Assembly (NCBI GenBank): GCA_027037575.1
Contig: JALVZP010000162.1
Coordinates: 1-9,420, forward strand
From: Desulfobacterales bacterium
Lineage (GTDB): Bacteria; Desulfobacterota; DSM-4660; Desulfatiglandales; JALVZP01
DNA: 9,420 nucleotides
Direction of reading: 5' to 3'
This document shows positions 1 through 6,968 of the stretch, piece after piece; position 1 is the stretch's first letter; each line of letters begins with the position of its first letter. A program made the position numbers and the translations under genes. The notes under the pieces were generated by a model. That model was not told the origin of the DNA and searched no databases. It saw only the letters and a list, made by a program, of their open reading frames with translations.

Positions 1-161
1 CTATATATGTCCTTTACAAGGTTAAATACAACATCCTCTACTCTTCCAAAATGCCTCCTATATGGTGCTTCATAGAGAATATCCTCATTCTCATCTATAA
101 CGACACAATTTACGCTTACTGAACCTGCATCTATTCCTACATAAAGGTTTTTTTTACTCAT
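1..161 (-). CDS. BadF/BadG-type ATPase (acyl-CoA dehydratase activase family), N-terminus only
   Basis: The gene runs off the left edge of the window, so only the first 53 residues are visible, beginning MSKKNLYVGIDAGSVSVN. The GIDAGSVS segment is the phosphate-1 loop of the ASKHA ATPase fold. The wording, followed by a VVIDE strand and an YRRHFGR segment, is typical of BadF/BadG/BcrA/HgdC proteins. These ATPases deliver low-potential electrons to 2-hydroxyacyl-CoA dehydratases or benzoyl-CoA reductases; the family also includes very long fused proteins of unknown substrate. The ATG (161-159) shares bases with the TGA stop of the radical SAM gene (an ATGA overlap), so the two genes are probably translationally coupled. 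The Cys residues that bind the bridging cluster lie outside the window, so the substrate cannot be judged. The family call is fairly safe from this short piece; the exact function is not. Confidence 0.8.
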   Translation of the reverse strand, partial: MSKKNLYVGIDAGSVSVNCVVIDENEDILYEAPYRRHFGRVEDVVFNLVKDIY

Positions 162-1093
162 CTTTTACCTTCCTTTAAGATATAATATGTTTCATTTAAA
201 TGATTAAAAGAAGAAATAATGCCTTTTATCATAAGCCCCTTTATTATGGAATGAACCTCCTCTATCTCAATCCCCATTGCATCTGATATATCCTTTGCAC
301 TTACAGGCCTCCTTTTTATTATCCCCACAATGTGGGATATTTTATCTCCTTTTACACCTTTGGAAACTCTTTGTCTATAGGCAATTACCTCTGCTTTTTC
401 TCCAAAAAAGGATGCTATCTCCTCTAATCTTTTCATATCTACTGCTACTGCATCCTTTTCAGATGGGGGTCTTACAGCAGTGTTCATCTGGATCTTATCA
501 GGTTCAATCTCTTCAATTACATCCCTTAATGGAATAAGCTCTTCTTTGTTGTCATTTATTCCCTTGAGAATAAATACCTCCAAAAATATCTTTCCATTAT
601 ATTCCTTTCTAAATTTTATCAGCCCATCTATTATATTATTAAGCCTTAATTCAGGATGTGGCCTGTGAATGCGTCTAAATGTATCCTCATTCGCCGTTGT
701 AAGAGTAGGAAGTATTAAATCTATCTTTGAAAGCTTCTCTCTTATATCCTTTCTCCAAAGAAGAGAACCATTTGTAAGCAATGCTATTTTTATGTCTGTG
801 ATCTTTTTTATCTTTTCTGTAAGCTCGCCTATTTTTGAGTACAGGGTTGGCTCCCCTGATCCCGAAAATGTAATAAAATCTGGAGATGTCTTAGATAGCT
901 TCTCTTTTATCTCTTCTAATATCTGTTCAGGTGGAAAGAATTCTTCACACTTTATGGTTTTTTTTGTCGTCCTTCCTACCTGGCAATATATGCAATCATA
1001 AGTGCATGTTTTAAAGGGAACAAGATCTATGCCTAAGGAATATCCTAATCTTCTGGAGGGAACAGGGCCAAATACATAAGAAGTACCTGCCAT
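158..1093 (-). CDS. Radical SAM protein, COG0731-like, with C-terminal winged-helix-like region
   Basis: This 311-residue protein opens with FGPVPSRRLGYSLGIDLVP and then the CxxxCxxC motif (C30, C34, C37, in CTYDCIYC). That motif binds the [4Fe-4S] cluster which cleaves S-adenosylmethionine. FSGSGEPTLY at about residues 76-85 is the GGE-like SAM-binding segment. The N-terminal PVPSRRLGxSLGID signature is typical of the COG0731 Fe-S oxidoreductases, distant relatives of the wyosine-forming Tyw1 group. Residues about 254-307 look like a small helix-turn-helix or winged-helix domain (RRPVSAKDISDAMGI). No substrate can be assigned. The ATG at 1093-1091 is preceded by a modest TAAGG ribosome site. 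A good promoter lies upstream (-35 TTGACT, 17-bp spacer, -10 TAAATT). The stop overlaps the start of the BadF-type gene by 4 bp, which suggests joint expression. Confidence 0.85.
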   Translation of the reverse strand: MAGTSYVFGPVPSRRLGYSLGIDLVPFKTCTYDCIYCQVGRTTKKTIKCEEFFPPEQILEEIKEKLSKTSPDFITFSGSGEPTLYSKIGELTEKIKKITDIKIALLTNGSLLWRKDIREKLSKIDLILPTLTTANEDTFRRIHRPHPELRLNNIIDGLIKFRKEYNGKIFLEVFILKGINDNKEELIPLRDVIEEIEPDKIQMNTAVRPPSEKDAVAVDMKRLEEIASFFGEKAEVIAYRQRVSKGVKGDKISHIVGIIKRRPVSAKDISDAMGIEIEEVHSIIKGLMIKGIISSFNHLNETYYILKEGKR

Positions 1094-1126
1094 GAAAGGA
1101 CCTTATAATATCTTATTTTCTTAAGA

Positions 1127-1155
1127 AATTTACTTCTGTTCATGCTTCAAGTCAA
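1127..1155 (-). promoter_or_regulatory. Probable sigma-70-type promoter of the radical SAM/BadF-type gene pair
   Basis: Reading the minus strand, TTGACT (1155-1150) is followed by a 17-bp spacer and TAAATT (1132-1127). Each box has five of six consensus bases and the spacing is ideal. Transcription would start about 1120, giving a leader of roughly 27 nt before the ATG at 1093. A 12-bp perfect palindrome, TTTCTTAAGAAA (1117-1128), covers the expected start point and could be a small operator, though in AT-rich DNA it may be chance. The promoter lies in the 97-bp gap after the DUF1847 gene, so these genes can be transcribed separately from it. Confidence 0.6.
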
Positions 1156-1190
1156 GAAAAAAGCCAAATTCTATAAACAGATTTTTAGCC

Positions 1191-1880
1191 TTATTTTTTA
1201 AGCCATCTAAAATAGGAGTCAATATTATAAATTGCTGCTAATGGATTATGACCAAGAACTCTATCTTTTACAGCAAGGATTGTGCAAGGCGATTCTGAAA
1301 ATTTGAGAAAAAGAGTGTCATGCCCCACGCAAAGTCCTAAAAGAATATTTAGATCAGTCTTTGATTCATTTAAGATCAAGGACTGAAGAATAGGATTACA
1401 CATAGGCTCAAAAGAACCAGGAGCTATTTTTTGTTCTTCCCCAAGCCCCAATTCTTCCTTTGGAATACGTCCTACTTTACATGAAACAGATGCAACTTCA
1501 AATCCCTTACTTTTTAAGAGAGATTCAACTACTTTCGCCTCCTTCCTAAGGCCCACACAAAAGGCAAGGCCAAGTCTTTTATATCCCATCTTTTCAGCAA
1601 ATTCCCATATTTCCTGAATCCTTGGTTTTATTGGTCTTAAAAATTCATAACCTTTTTCTTTGTTTGTATATCCCTCTCCTTCTTGTATAGCAGAATTTCT
1701 TGCAAGTTTTAGTAATTCTTCATTGTTCTTGAGTAGCTGCAGAGATTCCGAACAAAGATCTTTTTTTAATACGGTAGGACAATTCTTAGGATACTTTCCA
1801 TCTGGTTTCCTGCATATCCTATCAGTCCATCTAAAAGGACAAGATGCACATGTAGGAAATAACTTGTTATCCTTATTCAT
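1191..1880 (-). CDS. DUF1847 family cysteine-rich, probably metal-binding protein
   Basis: This 229-residue protein matches the DUF1847 pattern. It has an N-terminal cysteine group (C11, C14, C23, C34: CASCP, then RICRKPDGKYPKNCP), then a helical region. A C-terminal alpha/beta part follows with conserved cysteine phrases (FCVGLRKEA, SVSCKVGR, MCNPILQ, LGLCVGHD, SPCTILAVKDRVLGHNP). The family occurs mainly in anaerobes and has no experimentally established function known to me; the cysteines suggest a zinc or Fe-S site. I place the start at the ATG 1880-1878 because GGGAG lies 8 nt upstream. A TTG five codons earlier would use that same Shine-Dalgarno sequence as coding and is unlikely. The gene is divergent from the rnf operon, with a 242-bp intergenic region and a shared palindrome, so co-regulation is possible. 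No convincing terminator follows it. Confidence 0.8.
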   Translation of the reverse strand: MNKDNKLFPTCASCPFRWTDRICRKPDGKYPKNCPTVLKKDLCSESLQLLKNNEELLKLARNSAIQEGEGYTNKEKGYEFLRPIKPRIQEIWEFAEKMGYKRLGLAFCVGLRKEAKVVESLLKSKGFEVASVSCKVGRIPKEELGLGEEQKIAPGSFEPMCNPILQSLILNESKTDLNILLGLCVGHDTLFLKFSESPCTILAVKDRVLGHNPLAAIYNIDSYFRWLKK

Positions 1881-1911
1881 AATTATTTCTCCCAATTCTT
1901 TATTTCATTTT

Positions 1912-1940
1912 ACCCTAATTGTCCTATCTCTTTTTGTCAA
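1912..1940 (-). promoter_or_regulatory. Possible promoter of the DUF1847 gene
   Basis: On the minus strand a perfect -35 box, TTGACA (1940-1935), lies 60 nt upstream of the ATG. At the ideal 17-bp spacing the -10 would be TAGGGT (1917-1912), which is a poor match. A better-looking TAAAAT (1912-1907) sits at 22 bp, which is too far. The -35 is convincing but the -10 is not, so the promoter may depend on an activator or lie elsewhere. Confidence 0.35.
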
Positions 1941-1956
1941 TAATACCTGGTGCTTG

Positions 1957-1980
1957 GCATACACATATATATGTATATGC
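1957..1980. repeat. 24-bp near-perfect palindrome, candidate operator between divergent promoters
   Basis: The sequence from GCATAC to GTATATGC is an inverted repeat with 11 of 12 base pairs matching; the single mismatch is C1962 against A1975. The centre, ACATATATATGT, is fully symmetric. It lies 17 bp upstream of the leftward -35 box and about 80 bp upstream of the rightward one, a suitable place for a dimeric regulator acting on either gene set. Alternating AT makes chance symmetry easier, but the GC ends are also paired. Confidence 0.4.
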
Positions 1981-2059
1981 TACCTTATCATATCCCTCCA
2001 TCCAGGTGGTTAATATCTTTATACCTAATACCTATTCTGGTGGGGGTAATAAAAATTGC

Positions 2060-2089
2060 TTGACAAATTTTTTTTTAAAAATGTATATA
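2060..2089 (+). promoter_or_regulatory. Promoter of the rnf operon
   Basis: A perfect -35 box, TTGACA (2060-2065), is followed by an 18-bp T-rich spacer and TATATA (2084-2089) as the -10 (four of six matches; GTATAT at 17 bp is the alternative). Transcription should start near 2095-2097, leaving a leader of about 27 nt before the rnfC ATG. The rnf genes behind it are tightly packed, so this is the only promoter I can support for the operon. Confidence 0.65.
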
Positions 2090-2122
2090 TCCTAAGCCAA
2101 ATTCAAGACGGGAAAGCTATTC

Positions 2123-3445
2123 ATGGAAAAGGAGCTTAGGACATTTAAGAAAGGTGGGATTCACCCACCAGAGAGGAAGGAATATACTGAACATCTTGCT
2201 ATTGAAGATATGCCCCTTCCAAAGGAGGTAGATATCCTCCTTTCCCAGCATTTCGGTGCATGGTGTAAGCCCTTAGTAAAGAAGAAAGATAGAGTAGAAG
2301 AAGGGGACATCATAGGTGATGTGGAAAAAGGGCTTGGTGCATGTGTTCATGCAAGTGTAACCGGGGCAGTTAAAGATATAGGATCTTCTCCCCATCCTCT
2401 ATTGGTAAGTGTTCCATCCATTACTATTGAAAGGGACCAAGAGGCAGAAAGGAAGGAATATAAAAAAGAAGACTGGCATAATCTTTCAAGGGAGGAGCTT
2501 TTAAGCAGGGTAAAGAAAGCCGGGATAGTTGGAATGGGAGGTGCAGGCTTTCCAACACATGTAAAGCTTTCTCCTCCTCCAGAGGCAAAGGTGGATACCC
2601 TTATAATAAATGGTGCAGAATGTGAGCCCTATCTTACAGTAGATCACAGGCTTATGGTAGAACATGCACCTGAAATAGTAGAAGGAATAAAGATTATACT
2701 GACAATACTTGGGATAAAAAGAGGATATGTGGGAATAGAGGTAAATAAGCCTGATGCCATAGAAGAGATGTCAAAGGCAGTAAAGGAGAATTCAGAGGGA
2801 TTTGATATAGGTGTTGTTCCTTTAAAAGTAAAGTATCCTCAAGGATCAGAAAAGCAGCTCATAGAAGCAGTAACAGGAAGAAAGGTCCCTGCCTTTGGAC
2901 TTCCTTTTGATGTAGGAGTCATAGTCCAGAATATAGGGACAACAAGGGCTATATATGAGGCAGTGATATTTAATAAGCCTGTAGTAGAAAAGGTTGTTAC
3001 TATTTCCGGGAAGGGGATTAAGAGGCAGGCAAATCTGAGGGTAAGAATTGGGACAAAGTTAAAAGATATTGTGGAATACTTAGGTGGGACAACACCTGAT
3101 CTAAAAAAGGTAGTTGTTGGTGGTCCCATGATGGGATTTGCCATTTCCACCTTGGATTTTCCCATAACAAAGATTACATCTGGAGTCCTCTTTCTTACAG
3201 AGGATGAGATTGATCTCTACGAGTATAAGCCATGTATCAGATGTGGATTCTGTTTAGAAGCATGTCCTATGGGACTTCAGCCAAATGAGATAGGTATTTA
3301 TGTAGAGGCAGGAAGGGCTGAAGAGACAGCACAGTTTGGTGTATTTGAATGCTTTGAATGTGGATGCTGTGCATATGTCTGCCCTTCAAAGAGGCCATTG
3401 GTTCAGTTTATTAGAATAGGAAAAATGAAGGCAAAAAGGGCTTAG
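2123..3445 (+). CDS. rnfC: RnfC, NADH/FMN-binding Fe-S subunit of the Rnf complex
   Basis: RnfC is the peripheral cytoplasmic subunit that exchanges electrons with NAD(H). The 440-residue protein has the usual N-terminal start (TFKKGGIHPPE, residues 7-17) and a barrel-sandwich region to about residue 105. The NuoF-like nucleotide/FMN-binding segment GMGGAGFPTHVKL (137-149) comes next, then INGAECEPY (162-170) and a SLBB-like part around 290-340. The C-terminus carries two complete four-cysteine ferredoxin motifs: C371, C374, C377, C381 and C410, C413, C416, C420. Length and domain order are normal for RnfC of anaerobes. It is the first gene of the operon, 27 nt behind the predicted transcription start, with only a weak GGGAA ribosome site. 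The rnfD start follows its stop by 2 nt. Nothing is broken or missing. Confidence 0.96.
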   Translation: MEKELRTFKKGGIHPPERKEYTEHLAIEDMPLPKEVDILLSQHFGAWCKPLVKKKDRVEEGDIIGDVEKGLGACVHASVTGAVKDIGSSPHPLLVSVPSITIERDQEAERKEYKKEDWHNLSREELLSRVKKAGIVGMGGAGFPTHVKLSPPPEAKVDTLIINGAECEPYLTVDHRLMVEHAPEIVEGIKIILTILGIKRGYVGIEVNKPDAIEEMSKAVKENSEGFDIGVVPLKVKYPQGSEKQLIEAVTGRKVPAFGLPFDVGVIVQNIGTTRAIYEAVIFNKPVVEKVVTISGKGIKRQANLRVRIGTKLKDIVEYLGGTTPDLKKVVVGGPMMGFAISTLDFPITKITSGVLFLTEDEIDLYEYKPCIRCGFCLEACPMGLQPNEIGIYVEAGRAEETAQFGVFECFECGCCAYVCPSKRPLVQFIRIGKMKAKRA

Positions 3446-3447
3446 TT

Positions 3448-4470
3448 ATGGAAAAGGAGAAGAGCTCAGCATTTGAGACACATATGCTTGTTGTATCGGT
3501 ATCTCCTCATATAAAGCAGCCTGTAACAGTAGAAAAGATTATGTGGACAGTTGTTGCATGCCTTATACCTCCTCTTATCTTATCCGTCTTTATATTTGGC
3601 CCAAGGGTTCTTATAATAACACTCATTAGTGTAATAAGCTGTGTCTTAACAGAGGCCATTTCCCAGAAGGCATTAGGAAGGCCAGTAACCATAAGAGATG
3701 GTAGTGCAGTAATAACAGGGCTACTTCTTGCTTATGTGATTCCACCTGGAGTTCCATACTATCTCCCAATTCTTGGTGCTGTTATGGCAATATTTGTAAC
3801 AAAACAGTTATTTGGTGGCTTAGGTGCAAATATATTCAATCCTGCCCTTATTGGAAGGGCATTTCTTATGGCGACATTTCCTGTTGCTATGACATCTGCC
3901 TGGATAACACCAAAGTATATTCAATTTAAGGCAGATGCACTTTCTTCTGCAACACCACTTTTCATTATAAAGCATTATGGAATAAAGGCACTTATTCAGA
4001 CATATGGTTCTCTTTCTTACATCTATAAGAATTTCTTCGTAGGAATTAGGCCTGGGTGCATTGGAGAAACATCTGCATTTCTGCTACTCTTGGGAGGTCT
4101 ATATCTCATATATAAAGGTTATATAAAGTGGTATATCCCGGTTTCAATGATCGGGACAATTGCCCTTCTTACATGGATATTTGGCGGAGAACACCTCTTT
4201 GAAGGAAATCCTCTTGTGGCAATACTTTCTGGTGGAGTTATGCTTGGTGCATTCTTTATGGCAACAGATTATGCAACATCTCCCAATTGGAAAACAGGAC
4301 AGCTCATATATGGAGCAGGTATTGGTCTAATTACTGTACTGATAAGGCTAAAGGGAGGATATCCAGAAGGAGTATGCTATGCAATACTCCTCATGAATGG
4401 ATTTACACCTGCTCTTGATTCATGGTTTAAGCCAAAAAGATTTGCTCCTCCAAAGGGTGTGAAGAAATGA
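3448..4470 (+). CDS. rnfD: RnfD, membrane subunit with covalent FMN
   Basis: RnfD is an integral membrane subunit (NqrB/RnfD family) on the ion-translocation path, with covalent FMN facing the outside. The 340-residue protein has a short cytoplasmic N-terminus ending near HIKQP, then about nine or ten hydrophobic segments from residue 31 to about 325. The flavinylation motif is SSATPL (166-171); T169 is the threonine expected to receive FMN from ApbE. Other family hallmarks are GGLGANIFNPALIGRAFL (123-140), MATDYATSP and GGYPEGVCYAILLMN. The ATG is 2 nt behind the rnfC stop, with AAGGG about 8 nt upstream as ribosome site. Its TGA overlaps the rnfG ATG (ATGA). It also shows that TGA works as a normal stop in this genome, which matters for reading rnfB. 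Confidence 0.96.
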   Translation: MEKEKSSAFETHMLVVSVSPHIKQPVTVEKIMWTVVACLIPPLILSVFIFGPRVLIITLISVISCVLTEAISQKALGRPVTIRDGSAVITGLLLAYVIPPGVPYYLPILGAVMAIFVTKQLFGGLGANIFNPALIGRAFLMATFPVAMTSAWITPKYIQFKADALSSATPLFIIKHYGIKALIQTYGSLSYIYKNFFVGIRPGCIGETSAFLLLLGGLYLIYKGYIKWYIPVSMIGTIALLTWIFGGEHLFEGNPLVAILSGGVMLGAFFMATDYATSPNWKTGQLIYGAGIGLITVLIRLKGGYPEGVCYAILLMNGFTPALDSWFKPKRFAPPKGVKK

Positions 4471-5360
4471 GAGACTTTGTAAGGATCATCATAGGACTAA
4501 CAATTGCGTGTGTTATGTCTGCCCTCATCATGGGAACAGTCTTTATGTTTACTATAAAAGCAAAGAAACATAATCAATACATGGAATTTAAAGAGGCAAT
4601 GTATGGTGTCTTGGGATATACACATGAAAGGCCAGCTCCAAAAAGCCTCAAATTCCATGAAGTATACAGATATATATTGCATGAACCAAATAAGAATTAT
4701 ATGGGATATATGATTCCAACAAAGGATGGAAAATACTGTTTTGTTGCATTAACATTTGATGGGAAATTCTTGTATAAAAAGAAAGTCAATCTTTCAGAAG
4801 AGGAAGCAAGGGATGATTCAGTAAGAGATAAAGCATTGTCTAAGGTCCTTGGGCCTTCTATAAAATTCTTTTATGCAAATAAAACTATAGTTGCTACCAA
4901 TAATGGAAAAAGGGTTGCTTATCTCTTGCCAAGATCTTTCCCTGGATTCAAGACAACCATAAAGGTGCTTTTGGCATTAAGACCAGATTATACTATAAAG
5001 GGATTGGAAATATTAGAGGAAGAGGAAGATCCAGGCCTCGGAGGGGAGATAAAAAGGAAGTATTTCAAAAATCAGTTTAAAGGACTTACTTATGATGAAG
5101 TTCTTAAATTGAAGGTGATAAAAAAGCCACTTCCTGAAGAATACAGGAAATGTTTAGAAGAGGAAGAAAAATTTACAAAAGAAGAGATAGAAAAGATCAG
5201 GGCAAAGTATCAGGATGCCCATATATACGCACTTACAGGAGCAACTATTACAAGCACGTGCGTAACAAATGGCATAAAAAATATAGTAAAGAAATTTGCC
5301 TATAGGATAAAGGTCTTGGATAGGATTATAAAAAACTATAAAATCAATGCGGCTATATAG
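4467..5360 (+). CDS. rnfG: RnfG, extracytoplasmic flavoprotein subunit
   Basis: RnfG (NqrC/RnfG family) has one N-terminal membrane anchor (about residues 7-30) and a large extracytoplasmic domain carrying covalent FMN. The 297-residue protein shows the family motif EEEDPGLGG (185-193) and the flavinylation site TGATITS (257-263), where T262 is the expected FMN-binding threonine. Between them lies a charged Lys/Glu-rich segment (about 215-250). The N-terminal half of the exported domain (about 60-160) is divergent but resembles the FMN-bind fold. It starts inside the rnfD stop by a 4-bp ATGA overlap, consistent with coupled translation and equal dosage. At 297 residues it is longer than enterobacterial RsxG (about 206), mostly through the charged insert and the N-terminal half. 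Confidence 0.93.
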   Translation: MRDFVRIIIGLTIACVMSALIMGTVFMFTIKAKKHNQYMEFKEAMYGVLGYTHERPAPKSLKFHEVYRYILHEPNKNYMGYMIPTKDGKYCFVALTFDGKFLYKKKVNLSEEEARDDSVRDKALSKVLGPSIKFFYANKTIVATNNGKRVAYLLPRSFPGFKTTIKVLLALRPDYTIKGLEILEEEEDPGLGGEIKRKYFKNQFKGLTYDEVLKLKVIKKPLPEEYRKCLEEEEKFTKEEIEKIRAKYQDAHIYALTGATITSTCVTNGIKNIVKKFAYRIKVLDRIIKNYKINAAI

Positions 5361-5368
5361 GAGGCCCC

Positions 5369-5998
5369 ATGCCAAAAAGATATAAGAGTTACTCAGAGCT
5401 GATACTGAATGGACTCTTTAAAGAAAATCCTATCTTCAGACTTGCCCTTTCCATGTGCCCGGCGGTTGGAATAAGTACAACCCTTATGAATGGTTTTCTA
5501 TTGGGGATTGCAGTCCTATTTGTCCAGGTTGCATCAAGCTTTACTGTGTCCGTGTTAAAGAACTTTATCCATCCAAAGATAAGGATTCCAACTTATACCT
5601 TAGTTATTGCTACATGGGTTACAGTTATAGATCTAACTTTATCAGCCTTTTTCCCCACTGCATATAAGGCAATGGGAATATTTATCAGACTTATTGTGAC
5701 ATTTTCTATTATACTTATGAGATTGGAGGTATTTGCAGCAAGAGAACCGGTTCTTCCTTCAGTAGTAGATGGGTTTGGAATGGGACTTGGATTTATGTTT
5801 GGAATGATGACACTTGGTTTTATAAGAGAACTTTTGGGTGCAGGTCAGCTTTTTGGACATCAGGTTCTTCCAGTAAAGCCACTTCTTTTCTTTATTCTTC
5901 CTGTTGCAGGATTCTTCTGTGTAGGATTTATGATGGCAGTATTCAACTATGTAGAGTATCTTTTTAAGAAGGCAAGAGAAAAAAGGATAAAAGGATAA
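5369..5998 (+). CDS. rnfE: RnfE, membrane subunit; second iron-sulfur cysteine replaced by serine
   Basis: RnfE (NqrD/RnfE family) is a six-helix membrane protein that pairs with RnfA. Together they hold an intramembrane [2Fe-2S] cluster using two cysteines from each. The 209-residue protein has the expected GLFKENPIFRLALSMCP start with C30 present, and the later GFGMGLGF and GFIRELLGAGQLFG segments. The second conserved site normally reads NCxILGRAEAFA. Here it reads FSIILMRLEVFA, so the ligand cysteine is Ser113 (codon TCT, 5705-5707). The nearby Gly, Ala and Ala positions are also changed. A non-canonical Cys184 occurs in the last helix. The start is firm because TAGGAGG overlaps the rnfG stop and lies 6 nt before the ATG. 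The family call is secure from motifs and operon place; the effect of C113S is open. Confidence 0.92.
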   Translation: MPKRYKSYSELILNGLFKENPIFRLALSMCPAVGISTTLMNGFLLGIAVLFVQVASSFTVSVLKNFIHPKIRIPTYTLVIATWVTVIDLTLSAFFPTAYKAMGIFIRLIVTFSIILMRLEVFAAREPVLPSVVDGFGMGLGFMFGMMTLGFIRELLGAGQLFGHQVLPVKPLLFFILPVAGFFCVGFMMAVFNYVEYLFKKAREKRIKG

Positions 5999-6002
5999 AG
6001 AG

Positions 6003-6956
6003 ATGAAGAGGATAATAGTAATATTTGGGGTTATTCTTTCCTTGCTTATTTTCTCCACACCTCTCTATGCAAGTGCAAACAGATTCATTGTAAAAAGCTC
6101 CTTTTATCAGAAGGACAAAATCAGGATTGTATTTGCAGCACCAGTGGACAGGAAATTGGCAGAAGATAGAAGTAACTATTATGTCTATGAAAGAACAGAT
6201 CCAGATATCCCTCTTCCAATAAAGGATATATCCCTTTCCAAGGATGGAAGGGTCCTTACTATAACATTTAAAGAGGAGCTAAATCAGCATAGCCCACATA
6301 TAGTGGTCATAAAGAAGATTGTATCTGCAGGAAGAAATCTTGGAATAGCATCTATTATGGTAAGAAAGAGCTACGCAGGATTCCTTATGTCTATCCTGAT
6401 TGGTGCAATGCTTGTCCATAACTTTGTCTTCACGAAATATCTTGGTCTTTGTGTCTTCTTTGGAACAACGAGAAGAAAGGCAACAGCAATAGGCATGGGA
6501 ATAACATTTACAATTGTTATGGTCTGTAGTGCGATGATCTCCTGGTTCTTATACAATTATGTCCTAAAGCCCCTTAATCTTCAATTCTTCCAAGTTGTCA
6601 TGTTTATAGGAATTGTCTCCCTTATTGTCCAGGCAGTTGATATAATCCTGAGGAAGATAAATCCTTATCTGTTTAAGGCATTTGGAATATACCTTATGCT
6701 TGTCCTTGCAAACTGTGTAATTCTGGCAGTTCCACTTCTTATTGTAGTAAATGGATATAATGGAATAGAGGCATTTGTATTTTCCCTTGGAGCTGGGCTT
6801 GGATACTTCCTTGCACTATTCCTTATGTCATCTGTAAGGGAAAAGCTTGAGCTTGCAAATGTTCCTCCTTCATATCAAGGACTTTCAATAGCATTCATCA
6901 CGGCAGGGCTTTTTGGATTGGCATTCATGGGATTTTCTGGTATGTCCATATTCTAA
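6003..6956 (+). CDS. rnfA: RnfA with an extra signal peptide and extracytoplasmic Ig-like domain
   Basis: The C-terminal part, about residues 124-317, is a normal RnfA (NqrE/RnfA family): six membrane helices with the two [2Fe-2S] ligands C150 (KYLGLCVF) and C238 (LANCVI), 88 residues apart as in typical RnfA. Ordinary RnfA proteins are about 190 residues and start near the SYAGFLMSIL segment. This one has some 123 extra residues in front. They form a Sec-type signal peptide (residues 1-25, cleavage probably after ASA) and a beta-rich domain (about 27-118). The phrases FAAPVDRKLAEDRSNYYVY, DGRVLTITF and SPHIVVIKKIVSAGRNLG resemble the SbsA/Big_5-type bacterial Ig-like fold. The frame is continuous, so this is one protein. 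RnfA is thought to have its N-terminus outside the cytoplasm, which fits an exported domain. The ATG follows the rnfE stop by 4 nt. Confidence 0.92.
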   Translation: MKRIIVIFGVILSLLIFSTPLYASANRFIVKSSFYQKDKIRIVFAAPVDRKLAEDRSNYYVYERTDPDIPLPIKDISLSKDGRVLTITFKEELNQHSPHIVVIKKIVSAGRNLGIASIMVRKSYAGFLMSILIGAMLVHNFVFTKYLGLCVFFGTTRRKATAIGMGITFTIVMVCSAMISWFLYNYVLKPLNLQFFQVVMFIGIVSLIVQAVDIILRKINPYLFKAFGIYLMLVLANCVILAVPLLIVVNGYNGIEAFVFSLGAGLGYFLALFLMSSVREKLELANVPPSYQGLSIAFITAGLFGLAFMGFSGMSIF

Positions 6957-6961
6957 GGAGG
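6955..6961 (+). promoter_or_regulatory. Strong ribosome binding site of rnfB
   Basis: AAGGAGG overlaps the rnfA TAA and lies 7 nt before the ATG at 6969. It is the best Shine-Dalgarno sequence in the operon. It fixes the rnfB start upstream of the in-frame TGA, so translation clearly begins at a normal RnfB N-terminus and must meet codon 54 (TGA). Confidence 0.85.
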
Positions 6962-6968
6962 AAAGAGG

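Larger units (their letters stand above)
1881..2122. other. Divergent intergenic regulatory region between the DUF1847 gene and rnfC
   Basis: The 242 bp separating the two divergent transcription units contain no credible coding sequence. They hold a TTGACA box facing left (1940-1935), a TTGACA promoter facing right (2060-2089), and a 24-bp palindrome in between (1957-1980). A T-tract (2068-2076) fills part of the rightward spacer. I see no riboswitch-like structure; the rnf leader is too short for one. Confidence 0.6.

Noticed and set aside
669..1001. Plus-strand open frames within 277-1001 and similar overlapping frames elsewhere
   Set aside because: These lie antisense or out of frame to genes with clear family motifs and have no recognisable domains or ribosome sites.
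1140..1200. Terminator between the DUF1847 and radical SAM genes
   Set aside because: The T-rich stretches suggest one, but the candidate arms (AGGCT and TTGGCTT on the minus strand) are not complementary enough to form a stem.
1881..1895. TTG start at 1895 for the DUF1847 gene
   Set aside because: The ATG at 1880 has GGGAG at good spacing, and the longer form would place that ribosome site inside the coding region.
1945..2007. ACCTGG...CCAGGT inverted repeat flanking the palindrome
   Set aside because: It has only 6 bp per arm with about 50 bp between, and no supporting extension; chance is likely.
6372..6389. An internal start giving a normal-length RnfA without the Ig-like domain
   Set aside because: The nearest internal ATG (codon 129) falls inside the first membrane helix. 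The upstream region has a coherent signal peptide and domain in the same frame, directly behind rnfE.
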